Assembly (NCBI GenBank): GCA_022495995.1
Contig: JAFEMH010002515.1
Span: forward strand, 271,339-335,338
Direction: 5' to 3'
DNA from: Adenophora triphylla var. japonica
Taxonomy: Eukaryota; Streptophyta; Magnoliopsida; Asterales; Campanulaceae
DNA: 64,000 bases
The notes below the pieces were generated by a model that saw only the letters and a program-made list of their open reading frames with translations, had not been told where the DNA came from and searched no databases. Below are positions 1-10,709 of the stretch, piece after piece (positions within the stretch are counted from its first letter, which is position 1; every line of letters begins with the position of its first letter). Made by a program: the position numbers and the translations under genes.

Positions 1-312
1 CAATTAATTAATTTAATTCCTCTTTCTATTCTTAATTAAACTCATTTTATCTAAAAGTTGGGAACAATTAATGAAGGTGAAGAGTTAATATTGAAGACAA
101 CACTAGAAATTTGAAAGGATTTTATTGGAAATAAAAAGTGTAGTCAAGATGTAATTATGGGTCTTGAGATTTAATTATTATATTCTTTTTATTTTTCTTT
201 TTAGTTATTTTTTGTCTCAAAAACAAATTAATAATGCCCCTTTTATAAAGATTCTAGCATTTACCGTCACTCCCTCGAGAGTCAAATATTCCTTATTTCT
301 CATAATATAATA
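1..312. other. AT-rich intergenic sequence, no gene
   Basis: Low-complexity AT-rich DNA with scattered stops in all frames. The short minus-strand open frame at 217-417 runs through the left end of a MITE and has no recognisable motif. I see nothing functional here. Confidence 0.6.
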
Positions 313-591
313 TACTCCCTCCGCCCCAATAAAAGCTTCACTAATTACCCAAAAGGGCGTCCCGTTAGAAGCTTCACCTTTCCTTTTTTGGCAAAGAATC
401 TTTACTATTTCCTCCACTCATTCTCTCTCCTACATTATTTTAATACTCACAACACCATTATAATTTACTATTCCCTCCACTAATTCTCTCTCCTATTTTC
501 AAATTACACTCACAACATTTTTTTCCCTCCCATTTCCATAATATGTGTGCCGGGCAAAAAGGATGAAGCAATTGTTGGGTCGGAGGGAGTA
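313..591. mobile_element. Stowaway-like MITE (Tc1/mariner type)
   Basis: The left end reads TACTCCCTCCGCCCCAATAA and the right end, read on the other strand, TACTCCCTCCGACCCAACAA, so the terminal inverted repeats match over roughly 25-30 bp. The ends abut TA dinucleotides, the target of mariner-type elements. The element is about 280 bp with no coding capacity, the usual form of a Stowaway MITE. Related ends occur at 46.7, 47.7 and 63.7 kb. Confidence 0.8.
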
Positions 592-797
592 TATACTATA
601 ATGCATAAAAGTACTAAATTAAAAGTTATTTACATTACGTAATTAAAGTAAAGCTTCAGAAAACAAATTAACAGTCTTACAAAAAAAAAAAAAAAACTAA
701 AATCGATACTACTATTATGTCTTTTTTATATGATAAAATTTGGAAATGAATTAATTGTAACCTAGAACTTTCATATTATTGAATAATATTGGTAAAT

Positions 798-1070
798 TAC
801 TCACTCCGATTTAAAATGGATGTCGTTTAATTTGAAAATTTAGACAATTTTTAATAAATGCACTTAATACAACAACTTTACTAACTAAAATATCAAATAT
901 ACTCCTATTAAATGTTTCTCTCTCATACATTATCTCACACAAAAGGTATAATTAATGGAATGTTACAAGTTTCAATAATGGGGCAAATTGAAGATTTAAA
1001 CTAAAACAACATCTATTTTGAAACAAAGTTTAGGACACAAAATGGTATCTATTTTAGATTGGAGGAAGTA
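798..1070. mobile_element. degenerate Stowaway-like MITE
   Basis: The left end is TACTCACTCCGATTTAAAAT. The right end, on the other strand, is TACTTCCTCCAATCTAAAAT. The shared inverted repeat is imperfect but extends about 25 bp, length is about 270 bp, and both ends fall at TA. It is more diverged than the element at 313-591 and probably older. Confidence 0.6.
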
Positions 1071-1427
1071 ATTAGATTTTGTAAATAATATTTTATTCAA
1101 TAATAAAATGAAAATATATTTAATAAATAATGAATTATTCAAGGCCAAAAACTTGTAAAAAACGCATTTTTTTTAAGCTTACAAAAAAACGTGTTTTTAA
1201 ACACTTCGTCTCTCTCTCTCTCTAGACGCAATGCGTCCACACCACCGGCTCTCTCTAGTCGTCGTCTTCCCCACCCCACCATCATCTAACCACCAAATCT
1301 AACCGTAAAAATTCAAAAAACCCAATTAGGTGAGTATGGAATTCAATTTGAATTGAACGCATTTCTTGATTGAATTATCAACGGAGACAGGCAAATTAAT
1401 GAAATTGGAACAAGAGAAAATGAACTT

Positions 1428-1577
1428 ACAGAACCGGGAGTGAAGGAATGGACATAGCTTCCAGTGGAGTAGGTCATACGAGAGCGCATGTAAGGATCGC
1501 AACCATTGGTGATCGGAAAGTGGTTGAAAAACGGAGCTTATTTGGATTTGGTTGGATCGTATAAGGCTTCAATGAGG
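1428..1577 (-). pseudogene. captured exon-like fragment inside the MULE
   Basis: Read on the minus strand, this stretch gives a plausible protein segment including ITNGCDPYMRSRMTYSTGSY followed by VHSFTPGS, ending at a good splice-donor sequence (GTAAGT) near 1428. One in-frame stop lies upstream in it. A second readable stretch on the plus strand at about 1630-1725 encodes VFEKYGDRFNAFVAFLLLQF. I do not recognise the parent gene or genes. The two fragments lie on opposite strands, so they are unlikely to form one gene. Gene scraps between MULE ends are the hallmark of Pack-MULEs; the capture is inferred. Confidence 0.45.
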
Positions 1578-1714
1578 GATAAGGCTTCAATGAGGGAGTG
1601 TGTGCTCTGTTTTGGGCAATTTACTCCACCAGGTATTTGAGAAGTATGGGGATCGGTTCAATGCATTTGTCGCCTTCCTCTTGCTCCAGTTCTTCTACCA
1701 AAATCAAGTGCCAG

Positions 1715-2080
1715 TTGGTGTATAATAGAGTGTCAGTTGGTGTATAATAGAGTGCCAGTTAGTGTATAATAAAGTGCCAGTAAGTATGTAATTGAGTGTC
1801 AATGCATTTGTCGAGTGTCAGTGCGTGTGTTTTTAACTGCCAGTGCATTTATTTATGAATGCCAGTTCTTGTTTTTTGAGATCCAGCAAAAATTATTATC
1901 AGTGTTTTTGAGTGCCAGTGTATGTGTTTTTGAGTGCCAGTGCATGTGTTTTTGAGTGCCAGTGCATGTGTTTTTGAATGCCAGTGCTCGTATTTTTTAG
2001 AGCCAGCAAAAATGTTAGTGTAACAAAGTGTCAGTGTTAGTGTAACAGAGTGCCAGTGTGAAGAGTGCCAGTTCATGTAT
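1715..2080. repeat. 22-bp minisatellite with GTGCCAGT core
   Basis: Tandem units of 22 bp carry the core GAGTGCCAGT. Early units read CCAGTTGGTGTATAATAGAG; later ones read GTGTTTTTGAGTGCCAGTGC. Conservation is best between about 1900 and 1990. The array lies inside the MULE. Confidence 0.75.
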
Positions 2081-2084
2081 ATAA

Positions 2085-2240
2085 AAGTGCCTGTGTAAAA
2101 AATGTCAGTGCCAGTTTAACAAAGTGCTAGTGCCAGTTTACACTGGCACTTTGTTAAACTGGTACTGGCACTTTTTTCACTGGCACTTTGTTACACATGC
2201 ACTGGCACTTTGTCACACTGGCACTTTGTTAAACTGGAAA
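2085..2240. repeat. palindromic continuation of the minisatellite (hairpin)
   Basis: The CCAGT units flip orientation around position 2140. To the left the units read AGTGCCAGTTTAACAAAGTG; to the right they read CACTGGCACTTTGTTAAACT. The two sides can pair into an imperfect stem of about 40-70 bp. It abuts the right terminal inverted repeat of the MULE. Confidence 0.7.
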
Positions 2241-2322
2241 TGACACATACGGGGAAACACAAAACACGTTTTTTCTAAGTGCAAAAAAAACGCGTTTTTT
2301 ATAAGACCAACTCTTATTCAAG

Positions 2323-2880
2323 ATGGCTGGTATAGTAGTTTTATTATATTAAATGTTCATTATTAGAGCTAAGTATTTTATTTTATTTTAAAAAAAAGAA
2401 GGACTAAGTAATTATAAAGAATATGAAAATGTTATTTCGATAGATATGTCCATGTCCCGTGCATATTCTCAACTATAGCTCTATTTATTTAAATTTCCTT
2501 ATTTATTTCTGATGTATTTCAAACTTCAAAAATAAAAATAAAAATTAATTTTTTTATTGAGCGACATAGATTATTTTGGTACGTAATGACTAATGAATAA
2601 TATCATACTTTTTTTTGGTACATAATGACTAATAAAAATTCATTTTTTTATTAAACTTTTTAATTGTTCTAGGATTAATATATTTTGAAGCTATTTATAA
2701 TTCACAACATAACATAGGTAAGTTGATTTCTTTAAAATCAGTTTCTCGATTATTAAGACGCTTCCTAATAATGAATTTAATTTTTTTATTTAATTATGCC
2801 ATTTAAATTGCGTAAATATTGATCAAAAAATAAAATGAGAGTTAATTAAGAAACTAGAAAATAATAAAGTTTAAAACAAA
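2323..2880. other. AT-rich sequence, probably body of a short Helitron
   Basis: No coding potential and AT-rich throughout. It precedes a Helitron-type 3' terminus at 2881-2907, so some or all of it may be the body of that element, but I could not place a 5' TC start. Confidence 0.4.
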
Positions 2881-2907
2881 CCGTGCATCGCACGGGGATT
2901 AATCTAG
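2881..2907 (+). mobile_element. Helitron 3' terminus (plus orientation)
   Basis: A GC-rich hairpin CCGTGC-ATC-GCACGG is followed by GGATTAAT and then CTAG, with T next. A short hairpin about 10 nt before CTRR with insertion before T is the standard Helitron 3' end. The element would extend leftwards. Confidence 0.65.
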
Positions 2908-2915
2908 TAATGTGA

Positions 2916-2950
2916 CTAGTACATGCCCGTGTCCAATTCAAGGACACGGG
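2916..2950 (-). mobile_element. Helitron 3' terminus (minus orientation)
   Basis: On the minus strand a hairpin with arms CCCGTGTCC and GGACACGGG is followed by CATGTA and CTAG, then T. It faces the terminus at 2907, and its body would lie to the right. The hairpin is followed on the plus strand by a T run of about 22 nt. Confidence 0.55.
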
Positions 2951-3377
2951 TTTTTTTTTTTTTTTTTTTTTAAGGACAAAATGGAAAAGGGACAAATGTA
3001 TGAGGGCAAAATGAAAAATTCGCCGCTTGACACTATTCATAGTACTGTAGCATCCCTTCCCTCATTTATACTATTTATGCTATAGATGCATTTTCTTTTT
3101 CTTTTTATGAAATTTCTTTTTACAAGGGATAGGCTTTCATAAAAAGATAAAAGCAGATGAGCCTTTTAGCTCAATGACATAAGCCCTTATATTTTGCAAG
3201 GGTCTACGAGCATTGTCCAAGTTATAATTAAAGTAACATTTGAGTGTCTCCTGTTATAGCAAGAAAATAAGTTAATTGGAATAGATACAATGAAGAGCAT
3301 GTTAAAGTCGGAAGTTATTTTGAGTTTACCATAACTGCAATTTCTTACTTGAAATGCATGTTTTGTTGTTTGTTGTA

Positions 3378-3405
3378 CTAGATTGACTCCCGTGCGATGC
3401 ACGGG
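3378..3405 (-). mobile_element. Helitron 3' terminus (minus orientation)
   Basis: Read on the minus strand: hairpin CCCGTGC-ATC-GCACGGG, then AGTCAAT, then CTAG, with T following. It has the same hairpin core as the end at 2881-2907 but opposite orientation. The body would extend to the right; no 5' end was identified. Confidence 0.65.
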
Positions 3406-4241
3406 ATGTTACTGTATATTCAAAATATTCAAAAGAAAAAAATTGAACAAAAATAAATCAATAACTCAATTCGTTTATACATTATGGAATACTTTCTTAA
3501 ATACTACATTGTCAGTACAGAAAAATTAGAAAACAAAAAAATAGAAATAAAACCAAAATTATAAGAAATATGCATTTCTTTATATACAATTATGTAGTAT
3601 TTTATCATTTAAAAAAATAAAATAAAACACACGAATATGTTTATCAAATACGAAATAAGTTATTGAAAGCAGCTAAAAAAAGGTGAAGATTAGAAATCTA
3701 GTTAAAAGAAAGGAGATATTTTATTTCTTTTTGATAAAGAGAATTTTTTAAATAAAAACAAAAGTTTTGGTCATACCAAAAGGATAGTGCAGTTATATAA
3801 TAAAAATTAATATCATTCATTTTCAAATGGAAAATTTAAATTAACTCATGCTCGTACATCTAAAAAATTATGTGATAATTATTTACAGTAACTTATTATG
3901 AACATAATTATGATATTTATCTTTAATTTAACTTATTTTATTTTTAGAAGAAAAATATAAATACTAATAATTTCGGTAAATGAAAAAAAAAATCCCCAAA
4001 CCCCCCACTTCCCCATCAAACCCAACCCACTTCTTCATCTTCCTCTTTTAAAATATCAATTTATACTATCTTTATTTCTTATAATATTTACATACAGTTC
4101 AAACAAAATTTTAAAAATGATGGTCATTTTTCCCGATATTCGTCTTTATAAATAAACAATATTTTGAGATGAATGGAAAAATCGACAAATTTATTAATAC
4201 TTTATTTACTATGCTTCAAATAGTATTTTTTTAAAAAAAAA
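3406..4241. other. AT-rich sequence, no gene
   Basis: Very AT-rich with poly-A and poly-T runs. Probably the body of the minus-strand Helitron ending at 3378. A 27-bp stretch at 4186-4212 recurs exactly at 16344-16370, on the other side of the 12 kb retrotransposon. Confidence 0.45.
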
Positions 4242-4246
4242 TTAAA

Positions 4247-4906
4247 TGATGCTGCAGGAAATGTGCTTATCAATCTTCCTCCACGTGGCAGGACTGATCA
4301 CCTGGCTTCTTGACCTGAAAACAGAACCCACGACTAGCCGGATGTGTCTCCGGCGACGACGCTCGGGCGTGAGAGTAAGATCACAGTTGTATATAGCTCA
4401 AAATGTATTGAATAATGAACTCAGAATACAAAATGGCAGTTACCTTTTTACCGTTTGGTAGTGATGAAGTATTTATAGGCAAGAGTGATGTATTTTTGGA
4501 CAGGCGGCATGTCCTCCGAGATTATAGCGGCGGTTACTTGGTCATGGGCACGTGTCTATAACGGTCCCTGATTTGTAGGGATGTAGTTGTGAGCATTGAT
4601 TGACCAAATAAGCCGGCAAGTGTCAGGTCGTCACTTGCTGATTTAGGTCGAGGTCGCCACTCGTAGAATGGTCGACCTGACTGTCGGGTAGAGCATGGTT
4701 CGTACCCGAATAGTAGCATGGATCATGAGATCGGACTAAGTTAGGTCAGGACCTGTAAGTCGGACCATGGGCTTAGTCGACTGATGTGTGAGATGGGCCT
4801 TGGGCCTTGTTCTGATTGGATTAGTTTCATTGAGAATGTGGGTGCCAACGCTATCTGAGATTGGGCTTTACTCGTTTGGCCCAATTCGACACTTTTGGTA
4901 TGTTCA
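4247..4906 (-). repeat. 3' LTR of the Tat/Grande-like element
   Basis: Matches 15549-16218 over its full length. On the minus strand it begins TGAACATACC and ends CATCA, conforming to TG...CA. A TATA motif GCCTATAAAT lies at 4471-4480 on the minus strand. Differences from the other LTR are concentrated in a few short patches separated by long identical runs. Confidence 0.92.
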
Positions 4907-4925
4907 GTGGCCCCCAACTTTCGAG
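4907..4925 (-). other. polypurine tract next to the 3' LTR
   Basis: Read on the minus strand, CTCGAAAGTTGGGGGCCAC directly precedes the LTR start TGAACA. The purine run next to the LTR is the expected plus-strand primer site and fixes the element's orientation as minus. Confidence 0.65.
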
Positions 4926-5393
4926 TTGACTGCGTCGACTTGGAAGTTAAGAAGATTTCTTTGCCAAAAATTGCTTTACTCGAAGCTCGATACTAGTCTT
5001 TGAAGTAGGTCGACCGTGATGACGTGGCAACATCCTGATCGTTGGTGACGGACGGTTGGAGATGAAGGAGCGCCGGTTTTAGTAATGATTGCAATTCTGA
5101 CTCTTGGAACTCCTTATCGGAAACCGCTTCAGCTTTTAATTTTGGAAAATTAATTTTGATTTTCTTTTCCCCTTCCAAATTTAGGAAAATATAAATAGAG
5201 AAATCCCTCTTTGTTTAGAACTTTTACTGCTCTAGAACTTCTTCTTCTCCGGCGATAATCAAGGGATCCCAGCAAGATTTAAATTCAGCTCTCTGCTCCA
5301 AAGAACGAAAACCACGTTCCGCAATTAATTAAGGTATTTCTTTCATACCTTTGCTTTAGGGTTTTAATTTATGTATCGTTCTCCTTTTCCGCC

Positions 5394-8300
5394 ATGGCTA
5401 GGACCTTTAGTTGCGAACCGGGAGCGTGGTATGGTTATTGCATGTTAACCGTAGTGGCATGTAAGAATGTGAACGGTGAGTGGAGAGTGATGTCCCTGGA
5501 TGAGTGCGCTTCCATTTTGGTGGTTGGGGATTGAATTACACAGATAGGGCTGCCAATTGTAGGAGAAATTGAAAATGTGGTGATTGACGACTCAAAGGTT
5601 GTCACTTTTCATCTGTTCCATGAATTACTTGACCATATCACCCTGTTTTACGTTAGGGACGTCCATAAGCCCTCCTTCCTTAGAAATAGGATAGGTTTCC
5701 CGGAGTCTAGGTCGTCCTTAGGTAGGTCGGCGAACATGATCATAGGATCGACTCCCTGCTTCCTCTTTTGCTTGCATGCATATGACGACTCAAGAAGGGA
5801 ACGCCGCCTCAACGTCTTCGGTCCTCGAATTGTCAACGCATTTGGGCCCAATGTGGTGTCGAGGCAAGAATGAGAGGGGCTATGTTCCCCGTGGCCATCG
5901 CGTGGCAATCAGAATTTGCCCTCTAGGTACGGTATGATCAAGGATTTCTGCGAAGTCGACCGTTGGATTACCAAGTAACCATATATACCCGTAAGGAGTT
6001 CATGAAAAGTACGGTCGACCTTCACTTCAAGGATGCTACCAAAGTTGCTTTCTTTTATGGTCGGTTGTTCTTTGGCCTCGGGTTGCCTCTTGACCCTTTT
6101 ATCAATGAATTTACGGAATGTGCAAATGCCCTTCCCCTTCAACTTGGAGCTAATACTTGTAGGGTCCTCGTGTGTTTTGCCATGGTGTGTAGATTTTTAG
6201 GATACGAGCCCTGTATGCAGAGTGTTCAAAGAGTTTTTCAAAGATAAAGTATAGTGGAGAGGACTTGAGCATCGGTACCCCCTCTAAACATAAATCTCCG
6301 AAGCTCTTCACCAACCTCCCAAGTAAGCATAGTGGCTGGAACTCGTATGTTGTAGTGGTAGAGAGTAGATTAGGATGGGAATTCCCTCGCCCAATGATGA
6401 AACAGAAACCATAGATGAGGGAGCTATTGGGAGCCGACCTGGCATCTTAACTTGTATAGGGCTTTGTGTCGCTTAGTCAAGAGAAGACCCATTAGCTGGG
6501 AGAGCCTGATCACCACCAAATATAACTTCGTCCAGGCTGGGATGATGCCTGGAGATGGGGTGGTAGAGCCCCTTGTCCCCGTGTTGAGAGGACAAATATA
6601 TCCCGACCGGGTTACTCATTCTCTCGGGAGGTTTGGGAATTCGTGCCGGCTGCAAGAAGACTGACAAATTCTTGCAAGGATAACGGGGAGCATGCCGTGG
6701 TAAGATCTTGTTCTGCAATCCTTTACTCGTCTATTGTTATCTTGTATTTGTATGCAACTCTTAGGTCGTCCGTTGCTTGCTCGTATGTAGAACTTAGTTA
6801 GCTCGTACATAGAACTATTACGAATTGCAACTTTATTAAATTACTTGCTCGTATGTAGAACTTAGTTAGCTCGTACATAGAACTGCCTTGAGTTGTATCA
6901 ATTATCTCGTCAATGGTTTACTCGTAAAACTGTTTTGAATTGCCGAGCTAACACTTGATTTCTTCTATGTCGTGTAGTTTTAACTCCCGAGCAAGAAGCA
7001 AATATGGTGCGTATTGTTGGGGTTTCTGATAAGAAAAAAGCGAGGAAGGACCATGGGAAGGCCAATGCTCGTGCTCATAGGCAAAGAGAGGCCGCTGAGG
7101 ACCAAACTCATTGCCGTCGAAGGAGAACATCGGCCGGTGCCAATGGAAGGGGTAGAAGAGGAAGACCCTTTCGCAAAGTGGTGCCCAGTCATGGGTGCTA
7201 CCATGGAGGTGAAGCATCTTCCAAGTCGACTAGAGTAAGTCCGAGCTCCGACCCAATTCAAGATGTTAACATGGAGACTTCTGGAGCCGAGGTAGCAGGA
7301 TCTAGCCCCGCAAGGTGGTAGAGATTGATGATGACGATGCTGCCGAGGAGGTCGATGACCAAGCTCTGAATACCAGGAAAAGGCTGAGGTCTGGAAAGGG
7401 CAAGGCCGTTTCTTCTAATCAAACACCTCCACCTCCTCCCTCTTCCTCTCATCTTGATCAAGAATCTGTGGTAGAGATGATGCAGAGGTTGAGCGACGTC
7501 CCTTCTCTCGAGGGAGTTAACTCCGCCCGAGCCGCTCTTATCCCACTATGAACTTGGGTCAAGTCATTGTGAGGAGATCATTGGATGTGAGCCTGTTAGC
7601 TCAATTTGGCCGAAAAGGGTATGACGCCCGAGGAGTTCTCGCTCGAGCCGGACTTGCTCATTGCGAGGTAACCCTTTACTTTCATTTTCATTTTAGTCGT
7701 TTATTCTTTTACTCGACCAATCAAGTCTCGAGCTAACACTTCTTTGCTTTCTCTTTGGAATGCAGAATCGACCATGATCGAGCAGGCCAAAAGCTCTTGG
7801 AGGGCCTCAATTGAAAGGGAGAGACAAGCCCTTCAGACTATTCCAAAAAGGCTAAAGAGCTTGCGGATCTCGAAGGAGCCGTACAATGACTTGGACAACT
7901 CTTATGAAGCCAATGAGGCGGTGAAGACCAAAGCTCTAGCCGACCTTGAAGCATCCGAGTCCAAGCTTAAAGAGGTTAAAGCGGAGAAAGAAGCCGAGAG
8001 GAAGGAGCCGCGAAGACCCAAACGGAGCCGGCCACGCTTCCCAACTCTTGAAGGACAAGGACGATCTCATGCTCAAACTGCAAGAAGATCGTCGGCTTGA
8101 ACGTGGGAAATGGCAAGAAGATCTCAAGGCCGCCGAGAAGGCCGCGCCGACATTGCCGCTAAGAACGCCACCGAAGTCGCCGTTGAAAAATTCAAAGCAG
8201 GGATGAGTACTACGATGCCATAGTGTTTCAAGGCCCGTGATTTTCTCGAGGTTGGGAAGAGGCATATGGCTCGTCGAGCACCGTGGATCCAACAATGACA

Positions 8301-8633
8301 GCTACCATCGAGCAGTTAGCTCGTTGGTTTTCTGAATCCCAGTATGATATGACGGCTAGAGGTGGCCACTCGCTTGTTCCCTACCTCGAAAATGATCTGG
8401 CCTTCATCGCTCAAGAAGATGAAGAAGACCACTGTGAGAAGTGGGAAGCTCCCCCTGTAATTGATAGAAATTTCGATGTGGTCTTGGCGGAGCTTGATGA
8501 TCTTTGAAGCCATGGAGACAGATGAGCAAATCTATTCGGAGTCGGGTAAACCCTTGAGCCCTCAGCAACAAGATCCTATGATTGAAGATCAAGTTACCAC
8601 CGACGATCAGACCAATGCCGACCTGGCCTCTTA
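5394..8633 (+). pseudogene. antisense ORF (aORF) with gypsy-type transposon domain, broken
   Basis: This plus-strand coding region runs opposite to gag-pol. The segment at 5963-6247 contains LFFGLGLPLDPFINEFTECA followed by LPLQLGANTCRVLVCFAMVC, which resembles the plant putative gypsy-type transposon domain (Pfam Transposase_28). A low-complexity region with a proline run follows (about 7315-7551), then a glutamate/lysine-rich coiled-coil segment (7744-8100) and an acidic tail ending TNADLAS at about 8633. Plausible GT-AG introns lie near 6709-6978 and 7668-7765. The ATG at 5394 is only a candidate start. Stops and frame changes interrupt the reading. Function in the element is unknown. Confidence is good for the antisense ORF, moderate for the domain. 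Confidence 0.65.
6740..6890. repeat. short direct duplication within an aORF intron
   Basis: The block CTCGTATGTAGAACTTAGTT with AGCTCGTACATAGAACT occurs twice, about 65 bp apart. It lies in the likely intron between the two halves of the antisense ORF. Confidence 0.6.
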
Positions 8634-9293
8634 AATTATTTCAAGCAGCCTTGTAATGAACAAGTTCCAAACAATTTTTGCCTTTTTTGATTTAACATTA
8701 TTCGAATGCCTTGGCCCAGTTTTTTGGGAGGCAAAATATTTTTGTAAATTAATTTTGTTCAAGTCTTAGCCCGTTTTGGGAGATTTATTTCTATCGTAGC
8801 TGACTTTTGTTTCCAGAATGTTGTATGCTTTTCATTCCATATTGTATGTCGAGCTAGATGTAGATAATATAAATGAGTTAATTTGAGCCTAGAGGCGACT
8901 TGATCTTGTTGGTGTAGTCGACCTCAGACTTGATTAACTTTTGTGAACAAGATTGACCATAAGTCGAACCTCGTTCACCCTTTCAACCGATTAAGAATCG
9001 AGTTAGTTGGAACGAAGTCGACTAAGAGTCGGACTTGTTAAATGAACAAAGCCGATTTAGAATCGAGCTAAGATGAACTGACTAGGAGTCGAGTTAAGAT
9101 GAACTGACTAAGAGTCGAGCTCATTAGAACAAAGTCGACTAAGAGTCGGACTTGTTAAGTAATCAAAGCTGATTAAGAATCGAGCTTTGTTGGAACGAAG
9201 CTGACTAAGAGTCGAGCTTGTTGATATTAATGTAACACTATGTTTGATCGAATAAACCGCTTCTTTTCATTGAAGTGGGAATCATGCTTTACA
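8634..9293. repeat. degenerate tandem repeats between aORF and integrase 3' end
   Basis: No open frame. From about 8930 to 9220 imperfect units of roughly 35-45 bp carry GACTAAGAGTCGAGCTTGTT or GATTAAGAATCGAGCT variants. Because this lies between two converging coding regions, it may hold both 3' ends; that role is inferred from position only. Confidence 0.6.
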
Positions 9294-9465
9294 TCAATTC
9301 GAAACTAGCTTTAACATAAACTTGAACTTTGAAATTGAAACTAGAAGTAGTATTTGATGAGGTGAGTAGCATGCCAAGTGATGTTTCAACTCGTCACCTC
9401 CGGATGAGCTATCATGTAGGTTCCTTCTTTGACGACTCGAGTGATCACATAGTGGACCTTCCCAG

Positions 9466-10640
9466 CTAGGAGATAGCTTGTTCTCGCCGGGTCCTTCTAC
9501 CCGTTGCTTCAATCTTTCTTAACACATAATCTCCAACCCGGAATGACCTTGCTTTAACCCTCTTATCGTGGTAACTCTTAGTTCGCCGCTTGTAGTTGAC
9601 CATTCGGAGGTAGCCGTCTCTCGCTTCGTCGATTAGATCCGTGTCGATCAATCTCGTTGTTATCATTTTGCTCCCGATTGAAGAAAGTCACTCTAGCAAT
9701 GGGAATCTCGAGCTCGCAGGTGCCATGGCCTCGATCCATATGTGAGAGCGAAAGGGGTTTCCCGTAGGCCCCCTCGAGTGGTTGTGCGAACCGCCCAAAG
9801 AGCAAGTGGGAGTTCGTCCAACCGCTTGTTGCGTCGACCTACGAGTCCCGTCTTGAGTGATGATAGGACAAGTTTATTCGCCGCTTCGCCTTGCCCATTT
9901 CCTCGAGGGTAGGCGACGTAAGATTGCCAATGCTTGATTCCCACTCTGCTCATCTCTCGCTTCAAAGCTCGGAGAATTGCATCCGTTGTTCGATACTATG
10001 GCTCGAGGAAAACCAAATCGACACCAAATAAAATCATGAATGAAATTGATAGCATTTTCCTCTCGTGGATACGAGCTAATGGTTTGGCCTCAACCCATTT
10101 GGTGAAGTAGTCTATGGCCACTATCACGTACTTGCGGTTTCCTCGGGCGGGAGGGAAGGGTCCAATCGTGTCGACGCCCCACATATCAAATGGCCAAGCC
10201 GCGATCACAGTGAGTCTCGCTTCCGTTGTAGGCACATGGGGAAGGTTGGCAAACCTTTGGCATTGATCACATTGCCGAACAAAGTTGTGAGTGTCGCCTC
10301 TCATGTGTGGCCGCAGTATCCCAACGTGATTAATTTGTCGGCCAAAGAGTCCCGGCCCCCAAGTGTCCACCACAAATTCCACTACGCACTTCGTGTATCA
10401 ATAGGGCGACCTCTTGGGGATGGATGCACTTTAGCAATGGCCGAGTATAAGATCTTCTCGAAGCAATTCGCCTCCTTGAATGACATATCTCGGAGCTTTC
10501 TTTTTGATAGCTCGAGCCTTCTTCTCGTCCTCCGCGGCTCGCCACTTTGTAAGTATGCTTTCATTTCCTCGATCCAACACTTCTCCCGAGTCCAATTTCT
10601 TGAGGGATCATCTATGCACCGAATTTTTACCCTCTCATAA
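9466..10640 (-). pseudogene. integrase region of gag-pol, frameshifted
   Basis: The minus strand encodes a Ty3-gypsy integrase in several frames. The zinc-binding part includes the CDQCQRF pair. The catalytic core shows WGVDTIGPFPPARGN with the first Asp and AIDYFTKWVEAKPL after it. PRGNGQGEAANK carries the catalytic Glu. A C-terminal piece includes RTKSYHDKRVKARSFRVGDY, typical of the region after the core. In life integrase would insert the cDNA copy into chromatin. Frames change near 9690, 9970 and 10390, so no intact enzyme can be made from this copy. Confidence 0.85.
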
Positions 10641-10709
10641 GCCGGATTTTCGAGGAAGGAGATAGGCTCGCCATGTGGCTCATCCGAAGTAGCAAGTTTC
10701 GAAAGGAGA

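Larger units (their letters stand above)
1144..2313. mobile_element. non-autonomous Mutator-like element (Pack-MULE candidate)
   Basis: A 9-bp direct repeat, TTATTCAAG, flanks the element at 1135-1143 and 2314-2322. Nine bp is the TSD length typical of Mutator-like elements. The ends form an imperfect inverted repeat of about 50 bp built from AAAAAACGC and AAAAACGTGTTT blocks. There is no transposase frame. The interior holds a CT-rich stretch, two short gene-like stretches on opposite strands, and a 22-bp minisatellite. I infer a non-autonomous MULE that picked up host sequence. Confidence 0.75.

Noticed and set aside
10236..10640. Plus-strand open frame of 134 codons
   Set aside because: Antisense of the integrase region; the minus strand has the recognised motifs.
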